5,461 bases of DNA from Rhodothermaceae bacterium (GCA_024643915.1 JAHEMB010000304.1:1-5461); one strand, 5' to 3'. Positions 1 to 5,461 are shown, numbered from the stretch's first letter. The notes: a model not told the origin generated them from the letters alone. A program made the numbers and translations.

Positions 1-76
1 GCTTTGAGCTGCGACGACGCCTTCAGCGCCGACTTGATCGCCCCCGGCTCGACACCAGCACCCGCGGCACCGGCGC
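1..76 (+). other. Probable upstream GT41 coding sequence in a different frame (frame break near 41-45)
   Basis: The frame of the glycosyltransferase at 77-817 has a TGA at 35-37, so it cannot run back to the window edge. Frame 1 (starting at base 1) is open here, and 16 of its first 17 codons end in G or C, as expected for a coding frame in this DNA. That bias fades after about base 51, while frame 2 acquires it from about base 53. A run of five C lies at 41-45. Removing one C joins frame 1 to frame 2 and gives a continuous reading into the glycosyltransferase. The frame-1 peptide contains DDAFSAD, which loosely resembles the D-x-x-x-A-D segment that precedes the YSE motif in GT41 proteins. 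I infer a sequencing error or real frameshift. A contig-edge artefact or an unrelated 3' end is also possible. Confidence 0.4.
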
Positions 77-817
77 GTGGTGACAGAGGCGATGGCGCGG
101 CATTACAGCGAGGCCGTCATCTACCTGCCCGACGGGTTTGTGGCAGCCTCGCCCCTGGAGATCGCCGAGACGCCTTCGACGCGGGCCGAGGTGGGCCTGC
201 CGGAGGACGCCTTCGTCTTCTGCTGCTTCAACGCGCTCCACAAGATCGGCCCGGCCGTCTTCGACGTGTGGATGGACGTGCTGAAGCAGACGCCCGGCAG
301 CGTCCTCTGGCTCTACGAAGGCGACAGCGAAGTTGGCCGGCACAACCTGCGCGCCGAAGCCGCCCGGCGCGGCGTCGATCCGGCCCGGCTCGTCTTCGCC
401 GCGCGGCGGCCCATGCCCGAGTATCTCGCCCAGCACCGCCTCGCCGACCTCTTTCTCGACGCGTTCATCTACAACGCGGGCACCACGGCGGCCTGCGCGC
501 TCCAGGCCGGCCTGCCCGTGCTGACGCGCCCCGGCCACACCTTCCTCAGCCGCATGGGCGCCAGCCTCGTCGCCGCCGCCGGCCTGCCCGAGATGAGTTG
601 CGAAAGCACAGAGGACTACGCTGCCCGCGCCGTCCACCTCGCCACCCATCCCGCCGACCTCGCCGCGCTACGCCGAAAGCTGGCCGCCGCCCGCCCCGCC
701 GCGCCCCTCTTCGATCTGCCCCGCTTCGCCCGCAGCCTCGAACGCGCCTACCGGATGCTGTGGCAGGATTACATTGATGGACGCACGCCGCGCTCATTCG
801 ATGTACCCTCCGCGTGA
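77..817 (+). CDS. SPINDLY/OGT-type glycosyltransferase (GT41), C-terminal half, 5'-incomplete
   Basis: This is the C-terminal catalytic lobe of an O-linked GlcNAc transferase-like protein, a family that usually moves a sugar from a nucleotide donor to Ser/Thr of proteins in the cytoplasm. About 246 residues are visible, numbered here from the GTG at 77. HYSE (9-12) followed by YLPD (16-19), GLPEDAFVFCCFN (40-52), K56, PGSVLWL (73-79), GVDPARLVF (99-107), ADLFLD (123-128), GLPVLT (145-150) and a C-terminal APLFD...RFARSLERAY stretch match the family in order. The first half of the catalytic region and any TPR repeats are missing, so GTG 77 is probably not a real start and has no ribosome site. 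Several donor-pocket residues differ from the family: N-A-G-T-T at 133-137 instead of N-x-H-T-T, C140 instead of Asp, Q143 instead of Trp, and Y116 instead of His. The donor and activity are therefore uncertain. The 3' end overlaps the convergent CPBP gene. Confidence 0.82.
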   Translation: MVTEAMARHYSEAVIYLPDGFVAASPLEIAETPSTRAEVGLPEDAFVFCCFNALHKIGPAVFDVWMDVLKQTPGSVLWLYEGDSEVGRHNLRAEAARRGVDPARLVFAARRPMPEYLAQHRLADLFLDAFIYNAGTTAACALQAGLPVLTRPGHTFLSRMGASLVAAAGLPEMSCESTEDYAARAVHLATHPADLAALRRKLAAARPAAPLFDLPRFARSLERAYRMLWQDYIDGRTPRSFDVPSA

Positions 818-1749
818 TCAGCAGGTGCAGGGGAAACCACCGGCGGCTCGGCAATCGAGGTTTGCAGGCGGAGCGCGCCATAGCGCCAGCGCACCCAGCC
901 GAGGATGAGGAGGCTGCCGGCGAGCATGGCGATGAGGCCCACCAGCCCGGCCTCCGGCCCGAAGGCCCCGCCCGTCCACAGCGCCGGGCCGCTCTGCTCC
1001 GTCAACAACACCTGCGCGTCCCAGTTGCGCGTGCCGCTGACGGGAAAGCCGAAGACCGGCCCCTGAAAGAAATTCCACGTGATATGCAGGCCGATGGGCA
1101 GGGCCAGCTCCGCCGTGAGTACGTAGCCCAGGACGATGAAAAGGCCCGCCAGGACGATGTTGAAGGTGCTGATGAATGAGGCGTTGGGGTTGAGCGCGTG
1201 CCCCAGCCCGAAGACGACCGACGTTAGCACCCACGCCACGACGATCCCGCCGCGTGGCCCTAGCCGCCCGAGGTTGAATCCCTCGGCAATGTTCTTGAAC
1301 TGGTAGCCCCGCGAGAGCAGCTCTTCGTAGAACCCCACGGTCACAAACCCCAGGAGCGGCGCCAGCAGGGCGAGGCCGAACGGCTGCGCCCCGCCCCCCT
1401 CGAACGTCCCCGTGACGCGCACCCAGCCCAGCGCCTGCTCGGCCAAGAAAACCCCCGCCATCAGGAAAGCGCCCAGCAGCAGCCCGAAGCCGAAGTCGAG
1501 CCACCACGCGCGGCTCAGGCGAAAGCCCAGGTCGGCAAAGGCCCGGCGGTCGAGGAAGCGCGCGGCCAGCCACACACTCAGCGTGAGGCCCACGAGGGTC
1601 ATCAGCAGCACCTTCGCCATCGAGCCCGGCACCCACGCCAGCGCCGCCCCGAAGGCCAGCACCAACCCCACTAGCAGCACCGTCTGAAGCAGCAGCCGCC
1701 AGAAGGCGCGCAGCCGCCGCTCGTCTTCGTTCCAGAAGAGTTTTTTCAT
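769..1749 (-). CDS. CPBP family intramembrane glutamic endopeptidase (CAAX protease/Rce1-like)
   Basis: This predicted polytopic membrane protease of 326 residues belongs to the CPBP/Abi family (PF02517). All three family motifs are present: E142-E143-x-x-x-R147 (YEELLSRG), F180-x-x-x-H184 (FGLGH) and H222-x-x-x-N226 (HITWN). In the archaeal Rce1 structure the corresponding Glu and His residues carry out catalysis, with His/Asn forming the oxyanion site. Hydrophobic segments lie at roughly 20-40, 46-66, 86-106, 124-140, 167-182, 195-213 and 268-286, and the N-terminus is basic (MKKLFW). A hydrophilic tail follows residue 290. The start is the ATG at 1747-1749, since the N-terminal WNEDERRLRAFWRL helix follows directly. 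No clear Shine-Dalgarno site precedes it. Substrate is unknown: bacterial members are linked to peptide processing, bacteriocin self-immunity or membrane-protein processing. The last 49 bp overlap the convergent glycosyltransferase gene. A second, divergent CPBP-like gene lies upstream on the same strand. Confidence 0.92.
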   Translation of the reverse strand: MKKLFWNEDERRLRAFWRLLLQTVLLVGLVLAFGAALAWVPGSMAKVLLMTLVGLTLSVWLAARFLDRRAFADLGFRLSRAWWLDFGFGLLLGAFLMAGVFLAEQALGWVRVTGTFEGGGAQPFGLALLAPLLGFVTVGFYEELLSRGYQFKNIAEGFNLGRLGPRGGIVVAWVLTSVVFGLGHALNPNASFISTFNIVLAGLFIVLGYVLTAELALPIGLHITWNFFQGPVFGFPVSGTRNWDAQVLLTEQSGPALWTGGAFGPEAGLVGLIAMLAGSLLILGWVRWRYGALRLQTSIAEPPVVSPAPADHAEGTSNERGVRPSM

Positions 1750-1761
1750 AGGGATTGAGGA

Positions 1762-1785
1762 AGCTTTCAGCTTTCAGCGGTCAGC
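1762..1785 (-). repeat. Heptamer tandem array (GCTGANN)3, minus orientation
   Basis: Read on the minus strand, the units are GCTGACC, GCTGAAA, GCTGAAA and a partial GCT (plus-strand TTTCAGC 1765-1771, TTTCAGC 1772-1778, GGTCAGC 1779-1785, partial AGC 1762-1764). The array lies 13-36 bp upstream of the ATG of the first CPBP gene, so it falls in that gene's leader or promoter. It is the inverted counterpart of the array at 1953-1983. Function is unknown. Confidence 0.75.
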
Positions 1786-1794
1786 TTACTGACA

Positions 1795-1908
1795 AAGGGG
1801 AAAGTCGCTCACTTACTGATAGAACCCCCTTTGAAGGGGGCCAGGGGGATGTTCGTAGACCTTCGTTCCCCCTGACACTTTTCTAGGTTTTCGTTCAAGG
1901 GGAGAGTC
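1795..1908 (+). repeat. Direct repeat pair AAGGGGARAGTC
   Basis: AAGGGGAAAGTC at 1795-1806 recurs as AAGGGGAGAGTC at 1897-1908, 11 of 12 bases identical. The two copies flank the G/C-run palindromes of the same intergenic region. This could be a remnant of a duplicated element or a paired protein site. It is short, so chance cannot be ruled out. Confidence 0.4.
1825..1874 (+). repeat. G/C-run palindromes (dispersed-repeat-like, hairpin-forming)
   Basis: CCCCCTTTGAAGGGGG at 1825-1840 is a near-perfect palindrome with 7-bp arms. It is followed by CAGGGGGA (1842-1849), whose exact reverse complement TCCCCCTG lies at 1867-1874 and forms an 8-bp stem with a 17-base loop. The GGGGG and CCCCC runs can also pair in alternative ways. 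Closely similar G-run/C-run sequences occur as dispersed intergenic repeats in several bacterial phyla (recalled, not checked). No T-run follows, so this is not a convincing intrinsic terminator. Confidence 0.6.
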
Positions 1909-1952
1909 ATAACGAGAACGATTGTAGGCATCGAAACTCATGTGTGGCAGAA

Positions 1953-1983
1953 GCTAAAAGCTGATCGCTGACCGCTGATCGCT
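1953..1983 (+). repeat. Heptamer tandem array (GCTRANN)4, plus orientation
   Basis: The units are GCTAAAA (1953-1959), GCTGATC (1960-1966), GCTGACC (1967-1973), GCTGATC (1974-1980) and partial GCT (1981-1983), running into a T-run at 1983-1988. The array ends 5 bp from the stop codon of the second CPBP gene (TGA on the minus strand at 1988-1990). Imperfect pairing between AAAAG and CTTTT and between the two GATC units could make a weak hairpin, so a terminator role is possible but poorly supported. Together with the inverted array at 1762-1785 it brackets a segment of about 220 bp. Confidence 0.75.
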
Positions 1984-1987
1984 TTTT

Positions 1988-2809
1988 TCACCCCCACCAC
2001 GCACTAAGGAGAGCGAAGAGCGCCTCCGGGCCAACGCCCGAGACGCCGGTACGCAGGCGGAGCGTACACCAGAAATCAAGCACGAGCATCTGGGCGGCAT
2101 GGATGGGCACGGCGATCCAGAACGATCGGCACCGCCACACGAGCGCCCCCAGCGCCACCCCACCGAGGATGGAAAGCAGCGCTTCGGGGAGGGGCTTGCC
2201 CAGGTGCAGGAGGGCGAAGGGCACCGCCTGCACAAAAATAGCGTAGAGCCCGAACGTGGGCGCCGTGCCGAAGAGCACGAACCCCCGCCACAGATACTCC
2301 CACCCGATCCAGTAAAACAAAAACAGCCCTTCGTAGACGGCGAAGAAGCGCCAGTCGAACGCCGCCGGCTGGTAGTGCGGGTACTGCGCCTGAAAAGCCG
2401 CGCCGTCCGACAGCACCCACGTTCCGACCACGACGAGGGGCAAATAGAGCGCCGCCAGGCTGAGCGCCAGCCGCCAGTCCCCCGCGCCCAGCCCGATCTC
2501 GGCAGGGCGGCGGCGGAAGAGGAGGAGCAGGCACAGGACGGGCACAACGAAACCCGTCACACCCTGCACGAAGAACCACCAGCCCCAGGCCAGTACGCCC
2601 CGCCACTCCTCCGCGAATCCCGTTGCCATCTCGTCCCGGAAAAACTCCCGGCTGCCGAGCCGGTACTGCACGATCACCAGGACCACCGTCGCCAGCAGCA
2701 CGAAGACCGTCTGCGTATCGAGCCGTCGGACGGCCCCCACCAGCCCGGTCCACTCGGCCCGCAGCCGCGCCTTGAAGCGGCCCTGTTTTTCCCTCGACGT
2801 TGGCTCCAT
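1988..2809 (-). CDS. Divergent CPBP-family membrane protein with altered active-site motifs
   Basis: This is a 273-residue predicted multi-pass membrane protein. The three CPBP motif regions are recognisable: WEYLWRGFVLFG (170-181) for E-E-x-x-x-R, F198-x-x-x-H202 followed by LGKPLPE for the second, and H237-A-A-Q-M241 for H-x-x-x-N. The position of the first Glu is Trp (W170, with E171 and R175 kept), and the usual final Asn is Met. WE-x-x-x-RG is known in some CPBP subgroups, so this may be a variant active site rather than a dead enzyme. Hydrophobic stretches lie near 34-48, 73-98, 114-132, 156-169, 186-201, 211-225, 228-247 and 259-272. The basic N-terminus (about 1-30) is probably cytoplasmic. 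The start ATG at 2807-2809 is the first in the frame, and no clear Shine-Dalgarno site is visible. It lies upstream of the canonical CPBP gene on the same strand but is separated by 238 bp of repeats, so an operon is doubtful. Confidence 0.8.
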   Translation of the reverse strand: MEPTSREKQGRFKARLRAEWTGLVGAVRRLDTQTVFVLLATVVLVIVQYRLGSREFFRDEMATGFAEEWRGVLAWGWWFFVQGVTGFVVPVLCLLLLFRRRPAEIGLGAGDWRLALSLAALYLPLVVVGTWVLSDGAAFQAQYPHYQPAAFDWRFFAVYEGLFLFYWIGWEYLWRGFVLFGTAPTFGLYAIFVQAVPFALLHLGKPLPEALLSILGGVALGALVWRCRSFWIAVPIHAAQMLVLDFWCTLRLRTGVSGVGPEALFALLSAWWG

Positions 2810-2996
2810 GATGTACGAATTTATCAGGACAAGAAGCGGCCAGCGCTCAGCTTTTTCCTTTCTGGCTGAAAGCTGATAGCTGAAGGCTGACCGCTCCTAA
2901 TCTACTGCTTGAAAAAATAAGATGGTCGTGGAACGCGGTGGCGGCGGCTCCGGTTAGCCTTCTCGCCTTTCTTGTCAGTTCCCAACTGTGCTCTCC
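2810..2996. promoter_or_regulatory. Divergent intergenic region between the second CPBP gene and the GH3 gene
   Basis: This 187-bp stretch must supply the 5' signals for the minus-strand CPBP-like gene (start 2809) and the plus-strand GH3 gene (start 2997). It contains a heptamer array (2865-2895) and an AT-rich patch around 2908-2921 in otherwise GC-rich DNA. I could not assign a convincing sigma-70 or Bacteroidota-type (TTTG / TAnnTTTG) promoter pair. Called from gene orientation only. Confidence 0.4.
2847..2895 (+). repeat. Heptamer tandem array (GCTGANN)4 with an attached hairpin
   Basis: The units are GCTGAAA (2865-2871), GCTGATA (2872-2878), GCTGAAG (2879-2885), GCTGACC (2886-2892) and partial GCT (2893-2895). 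Just before it, TCAGCTTT at 2847-2854 is the exact reverse complement of AAAGCTGA at 2869-2876, giving an 8-bp stem with a 14-base loop. It has the same unit and phase as the arrays at 1762-1785 and 1953-1983, here between two divergent genes. Confidence 0.75.
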
Positions 2997-4937
2997 ATGC
3001 CGTATCGCCTTCACGCCTGGCGGATCGTCGCGGCCGTGCTGCTGCCGGTGGCGCTCTGGGCAGGGTGCGGCGATGCCCGTCAGCCCGAGGCCCCGGCGGA
3101 GCACACCGCCCGCCTGGCCGCCTATGAAAGCCTGCTGACCCATACCCCGGACAGCCTCCTGAAGGCCCTCGCCCCCCTCGATTCTTTCTTCCTGCAGTAC
3201 GACCCCGCCGCCCTCCGCCGCCCCACCTACGACAGCGCCGGGGCCACCCGCTGGGTCGATTCGACCCTCGCCGCGCTCTCGCTCGACGAAAAGATTGGGC
3301 AGCTCTTTATCGTCAACTTCCCTGCGGGGCGCAACAGCCGGTTCGCCGAAAGCAAGGCGAAAGCGCTCGTGGAGAAATATGGGGTGGGGGGGTTCTTGAT
3401 GAGCCGGCTGATGGGGCCGCGCGAGGTATTCGACGCCACACAACGCCTCCAGCGCGCTGCTGCCGTGCCGCTTTTCTTCGCCGCCGATTATGAGCGGGGC
3501 GTGGGGCGGTTCAACAACGCCCTGACGGAGTTGCCGTCGAACATGGCGCTGGGGGCCACACGCGACACCGCCTTCGCCGCTGCCGCCGGGCGACTGAGTG
3601 CGGTGGAGGCTCGTGCCACCGGCATCAACCTCCTCTTCGCTCCCGTCGTCGATGTCAATAACAACCCCGACAACCCGATCATCAACATCCGCTCCTACGG
3701 CGAGGACCCGGCGCTCGTGGGGCAGATGGCGGGGAGCTTCGTGCGAGAGGCGCAGCGGCACGGCGTGCTCACCACGCTCAAGCATTTCCCCGGGCACGGC
3801 AACACCTCGGTCGATTCGCATTCTCGGATGGGCGTCGTCAGCGGCGATCCGGCTGCCCTCGACAGCGTCGAACTGGCGCCCTACCGCCTCGTTCTGGCGG
3901 GGCCGACGGCACCTGCTGCCGTGATGAGCGCGCACCTGTGGATCGAAGGCTACGACCGCCAGCCGCGCCCCGCCACTTTCAGCCGCCGCGTGCTGCGCGA
4001 CGTGCTGCGCGACTCGCTTGGCTTTGAGGGTTTCGTGGTGACGGACGACGTGAAGATGGGCGCCCTGCAGAACCGGTACGACGTGGCTGAGCGGACCGTC
4101 CGCCCCATCGAAGCCGGCGCCGACGTGGTCCTCACCCCCGCCGACGTGGAGACGTCGATCAACGCCGTCAAGGCGGCGCTGCGTAGCGGGCGGCTGACAG
4201 AGGCCGACCTCAACGCCTCGGTGCGGCGCGTGCTCCACGCCAAGGCCCGTGCCGGCCTCCACCGCGACCGCTTCGCTGAGGCAAAGGTGCTCGATTTCCT
4301 GCTTGAGGCGCCGCGCGGCGCCTATCTCGCCCAGGCCATCGCCGACCAGGCCGTGACGCTCCTGAAGACAGGCCCCCTTCTGCCGGTGCGGTCTTCGCAA
4401 AAAATCGCGCTCGTGCAGCTTACTAACTACCGGGGCTCCGCCAGCATCGGCGCGGCGATGGACTACTTCGCCAAGGGGCTGGCCGACAGCTACGTGCGCC
4501 ACCTCCGCCTCGACCACGACCCCTCCGCCGCCACCACTGCCGCCGTGCTGCGCGACGCTGACGCGGCTGACGTGGTGGTGCTCGCCCTCTATCTGCGCCT
4601 CACGGCAGGGCGCGGCAAGGCCGGCCTCTTCCCCGGCCAGGAGGGCCTCGTCCGGCGCCTTCTCGAACGCGGCACGCCCCTCGTGCTCGTCACCTTCGGC
4701 AACCCCTATGCCGTCATGCCCTTCGACGGGGCCGACGGGCTCCTCGTGGCGTATGACCAGACGCTGGAGACTGTGCACGCCGCCACGCGCATCCTCCTGG
4801 GTCGCCAGCCGCCGCAGGGTCGCTTGCCCATCACGGTGGGCGCCTACGGCTACGGTAGCGGTCTCACCGCCCTCGCCCCCACCCCGCTTACCCCGCGCCC
4901 CGAGGCCGCTATGGGGCGCAGCCGGGAGTGGGAGTGA
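2997..4937 (+). CDS. Glycoside hydrolase family 3 lipoprotein, NagZ-like beta-N-acetylglucosaminidase
   Basis: This 646-residue protein is probably a lipid-anchored hydrolase that removes N-acetylglucosamine from peptidoglycan fragments or related glycans. A signal peptide with lipobox L-W-A-G-C places the lipidated Cys at residue 24. The GH3 barrel (about 80-440) contains SLDEKIGQ (95-102), D164-Y-E-R-G, D219 in VDVNNNP, R232-S-Y-G-E-D, and the NagZ signature KHFPGHG...DSH (262-275) carrying the His/Asp acid-base pair (H275, D273). The predicted nucleophile is D350 in VVTDDVKMGAL. A second alpha/beta-type domain (about 445-620) follows, with VTLLK at its start and FPGQEGLV...LVLVTFGNPY near its end. 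Many Bacteroidota relatives carry a further C-terminal beta-lactamase-like domain, which is absent here. I chose ATG 2997 over GTG 2988 because it sits directly before the basic signal-peptide region. No Shine-Dalgarno site is visible. The 3' end overlaps the convergent gene by 29 bp. The exact substrate is uncertain. Confidence 0.9.
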   Translation: MPYRLHAWRIVAAVLLPVALWAGCGDARQPEAPAEHTARLAAYESLLTHTPDSLLKALAPLDSFFLQYDPAALRRPTYDSAGATRWVDSTLAALSLDEKIGQLFIVNFPAGRNSRFAESKAKALVEKYGVGGFLMSRLMGPREVFDATQRLQRAAAVPLFFAADYERGVGRFNNALTELPSNMALGATRDTAFAAAAGRLSAVEARATGINLLFAPVVDVNNNPDNPIINIRSYGEDPALVGQMAGSFVREAQRHGVLTTLKHFPGHGNTSVDSHSRMGVVSGDPAALDSVELAPYRLVLAGPTAPAAVMSAHLWIEGYDRQPRPATFSRRVLRDVLRDSLGFEGFVVTDDVKMGALQNRYDVAERTVRPIEAGADVVLTPADVETSINAVKAALRSGRLTEADLNASVRRVLHAKARAGLHRDRFAEAKVLDFLLEAPRGAYLAQAIADQAVTLLKTGPLLPVRSSQKIALVQLTNYRGSASIGAAMDYFAKGLADSYVRHLRLDHDPSAATTAAVLRDADAADVVVLALYLRLTAGRGKAGLFPGQEGLVRRLLERGTPLVLVTFGNPYAVMPFDGADGLLVAYDQTLETVHAATRILLGRQPPQGRLPITVGAYGYGSGLTALAPTPLTPRPEAAMGRSREWE

Positions 4938-5461
4938 GACAGAGCGCTAGATGGGAGATCGCGTCGAAGGTTGGCTGCCAGGTTTGCCCCTCATCGCTGG
5001 AGACCTCAATGAGCTGGCGGACGGTGCCGTCGTCGAGCGGCGTGAGCGTCGTCCGGTCAAGGTAGGCTTGCCCGTCCTCCAGCAGGATGGTGCCCTGAAA
5101 GCGCACGCCGCCGTCCTCGAACGTCTTGGTCAACGTTTTCTCTTTCAGCCCGCCGGGCCGCGTCGCGTCCTCGGTGATCCAGACCTGCTTCCAGGTGGCG
5201 GCGACCCGATTGTAATAGAACAGGCTCTTCCCTTCGTTGCCGAGCACGTCGGTCCAGTACTCCATGACGGCGCATCCCGCGAGGATCTTTTCGATCCGGT
5301 TGGTGCCCTGCTTCCCGCCCATCACCTGCACCTCCCAGTCTCCGAGCCAGAAATCCAGCAGCTCAAAACCCGGGGTACGCTGGCAGGGCGAGGCCGAGCC
5401 GGCACCCTGCGCCCACATCGGCGCGGCGAGGAGCAGGCCGAGAGCGAAGATCGCGTGTATC
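4909..5461 (-). CDS. Secreted DUF1579-like protein, 5'-incomplete
   Basis: The reading frame stays open to the window edge, so the start lies beyond 5461. The ATG at 5416-5418 is internal: codons before it encode the hydrophobic stretch IHAIFALGLLLAAP, the core of a signal peptide, with likely cleavage near M-W-A-Q-G. The product is therefore probably periplasmic or secreted. The mature part of about 165 residues opens with F-E-L-L-D-FWLGDWEV (around 5330-5365), then NRIEKILAGCAVMEYW, a W-x-x-x-W-I-T-E-D segment, and a late TPLDDGTVRQLIEVSSDEGQTW segment. This FWLG-x-W-x-V...G-C...E-x-W...VRQ-x-x-E-x-S-x-D-x-G-x-T-W pattern is one I associate with DUF1579 and similar small beta-barrel proteins of unknown function. 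I know of no reaction for it. It ends with TAG at 4909-4911 inside the 3' end of the GH3 gene. Confidence 0.75.
   Translation of the reverse strand, partial: IHAIFALGLLLAAPMWAQGAGSASPCQRTPGFELLDFWLGDWEVQVMGGKQGTNRIEKILAGCAVMEYWTDVLGNEGKSLFYYNRVAATWKQVWITEDATRPGGLKEKTLTKTFEDGGVRFQGTILLEDGQAYLDRTTLTPLDDGTVRQLIEVSSDEGQTWQPTFDAISHLALCLTPTPGCAP

Noticed and set aside
1..99. Minus-strand peptide that looks protein-like (GVEPGAIKSALKASSQLK)
   Set aside because: It runs antisense to the glycosyltransferase in a frame without a visible start and matches no family I know. It may simply be a shadow, although a gene end beyond the edge cannot be excluded.
4..777. Long plus-strand open frame rich in Arg, Pro and Ala across the glycosyltransferase
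   Set aside because: It has no recognisable motif and strongly skewed composition beyond about base 51, as expected for an out-of-frame reading of GC-rich coding DNA. Only its first 50 bases look coding.
1953..1988. Rho-independent terminator
   Set aside because: The stem is imperfect and the T-run lies on the plus strand, where no gene ends. On the minus strand, which the CPBP gene would need, only a short TTTT follows. The tandem heptamer explains the sequence better.
769..2809. Abortive-infection or bacteriocin-immunity system based on the two Abi/CPBP-family proteins
   Set aside because: No bacteriocin precursor, exporter, toxin or other defence gene is present, and CPBP proteins are widespread in ordinary chromosomal settings.
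1762..2895. CRISPR array
   Set aside because: Units are only 7 bp and directly abutting, with no spacers of constant length and no cas genes.
2847..4778. 643-codon open frame antisense to the GH3 gene
   Set aside because: It mirrors the GH3 codons, is rich in His, Gly, Glu and Arg with no domain, and would need both genes to be coded over the same 1.8 kb. The plus-strand frame has unmistakable GH3 catalytic motifs.

Overview
This is a GC-rich window (about two-thirds G+C by eye, strong G/C preference at third codon positions) from a Gram-negative-type bacterium. One gene encodes a lipoprotein with a clear lipobox and another has a Sec-type signal peptide. Strong Shine-Dalgarno sites are absent at the starts I could inspect. 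The protein styles (NagZ-like GH3 lipoprotein, paired CPBP membrane proteins, DUF1579-like secreted protein) would fit a Rhodothermia/Bacteroidota-type lineage, but this is a low-confidence inference and no marker gene is present.

Layout: (1) 1-817, plus strand: the C-terminal, nucleotide-sugar-binding half of a SPINDLY/OGT-type glycosyltransferase (GT41). It is cut by the window edge and apparently interrupted by a reading-frame change near a run of five C at 41-45. (2) 769-1749, minus strand: a CPBP (CAAX protease/Rce1-like) membrane protein with a complete set of active-site motifs, overlapping the glycosyltransferase tail to tail by 49 bp. (3) 1750-1987: a 238-bp intergenic region made largely of small repeats, namely two inverted arrays of a GCTGANN heptamer, a G/C-run palindrome and a 12-bp direct repeat. 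(4) 1988-2809, minus strand: a second, divergent CPBP-like protein in which two of the expected catalytic positions are replaced. (5) 2810-2996: a divergent intergenic region with a third heptamer array. (6) 2997-4937, plus strand: a GH3 family lipoprotein related to NagZ beta-N-acetylglucosaminidases. (7) 4909-5461, minus strand: a secreted DUF1579-like protein whose start lies beyond the window, overlapping the GH3 gene tail to tail by 29 bp.

The genes do not form one operon: orientation alternates (+, -, -, +, -), and both convergent pairs overlap at their 3' ends with no room for separate terminators. At least four of the five products are predicted to be in the membrane or exported. A shared theme of envelope maintenance (peptidoglycan amino-sugar recycling, membrane proteolysis) is possible but is inference only. 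I see no defence system, CRISPR array, RNA gene, transposase or biosynthetic cluster. The most unusual features are the heptamer arrays at the gene boundaries and the altered active sites in the GT41 and second CPBP proteins.
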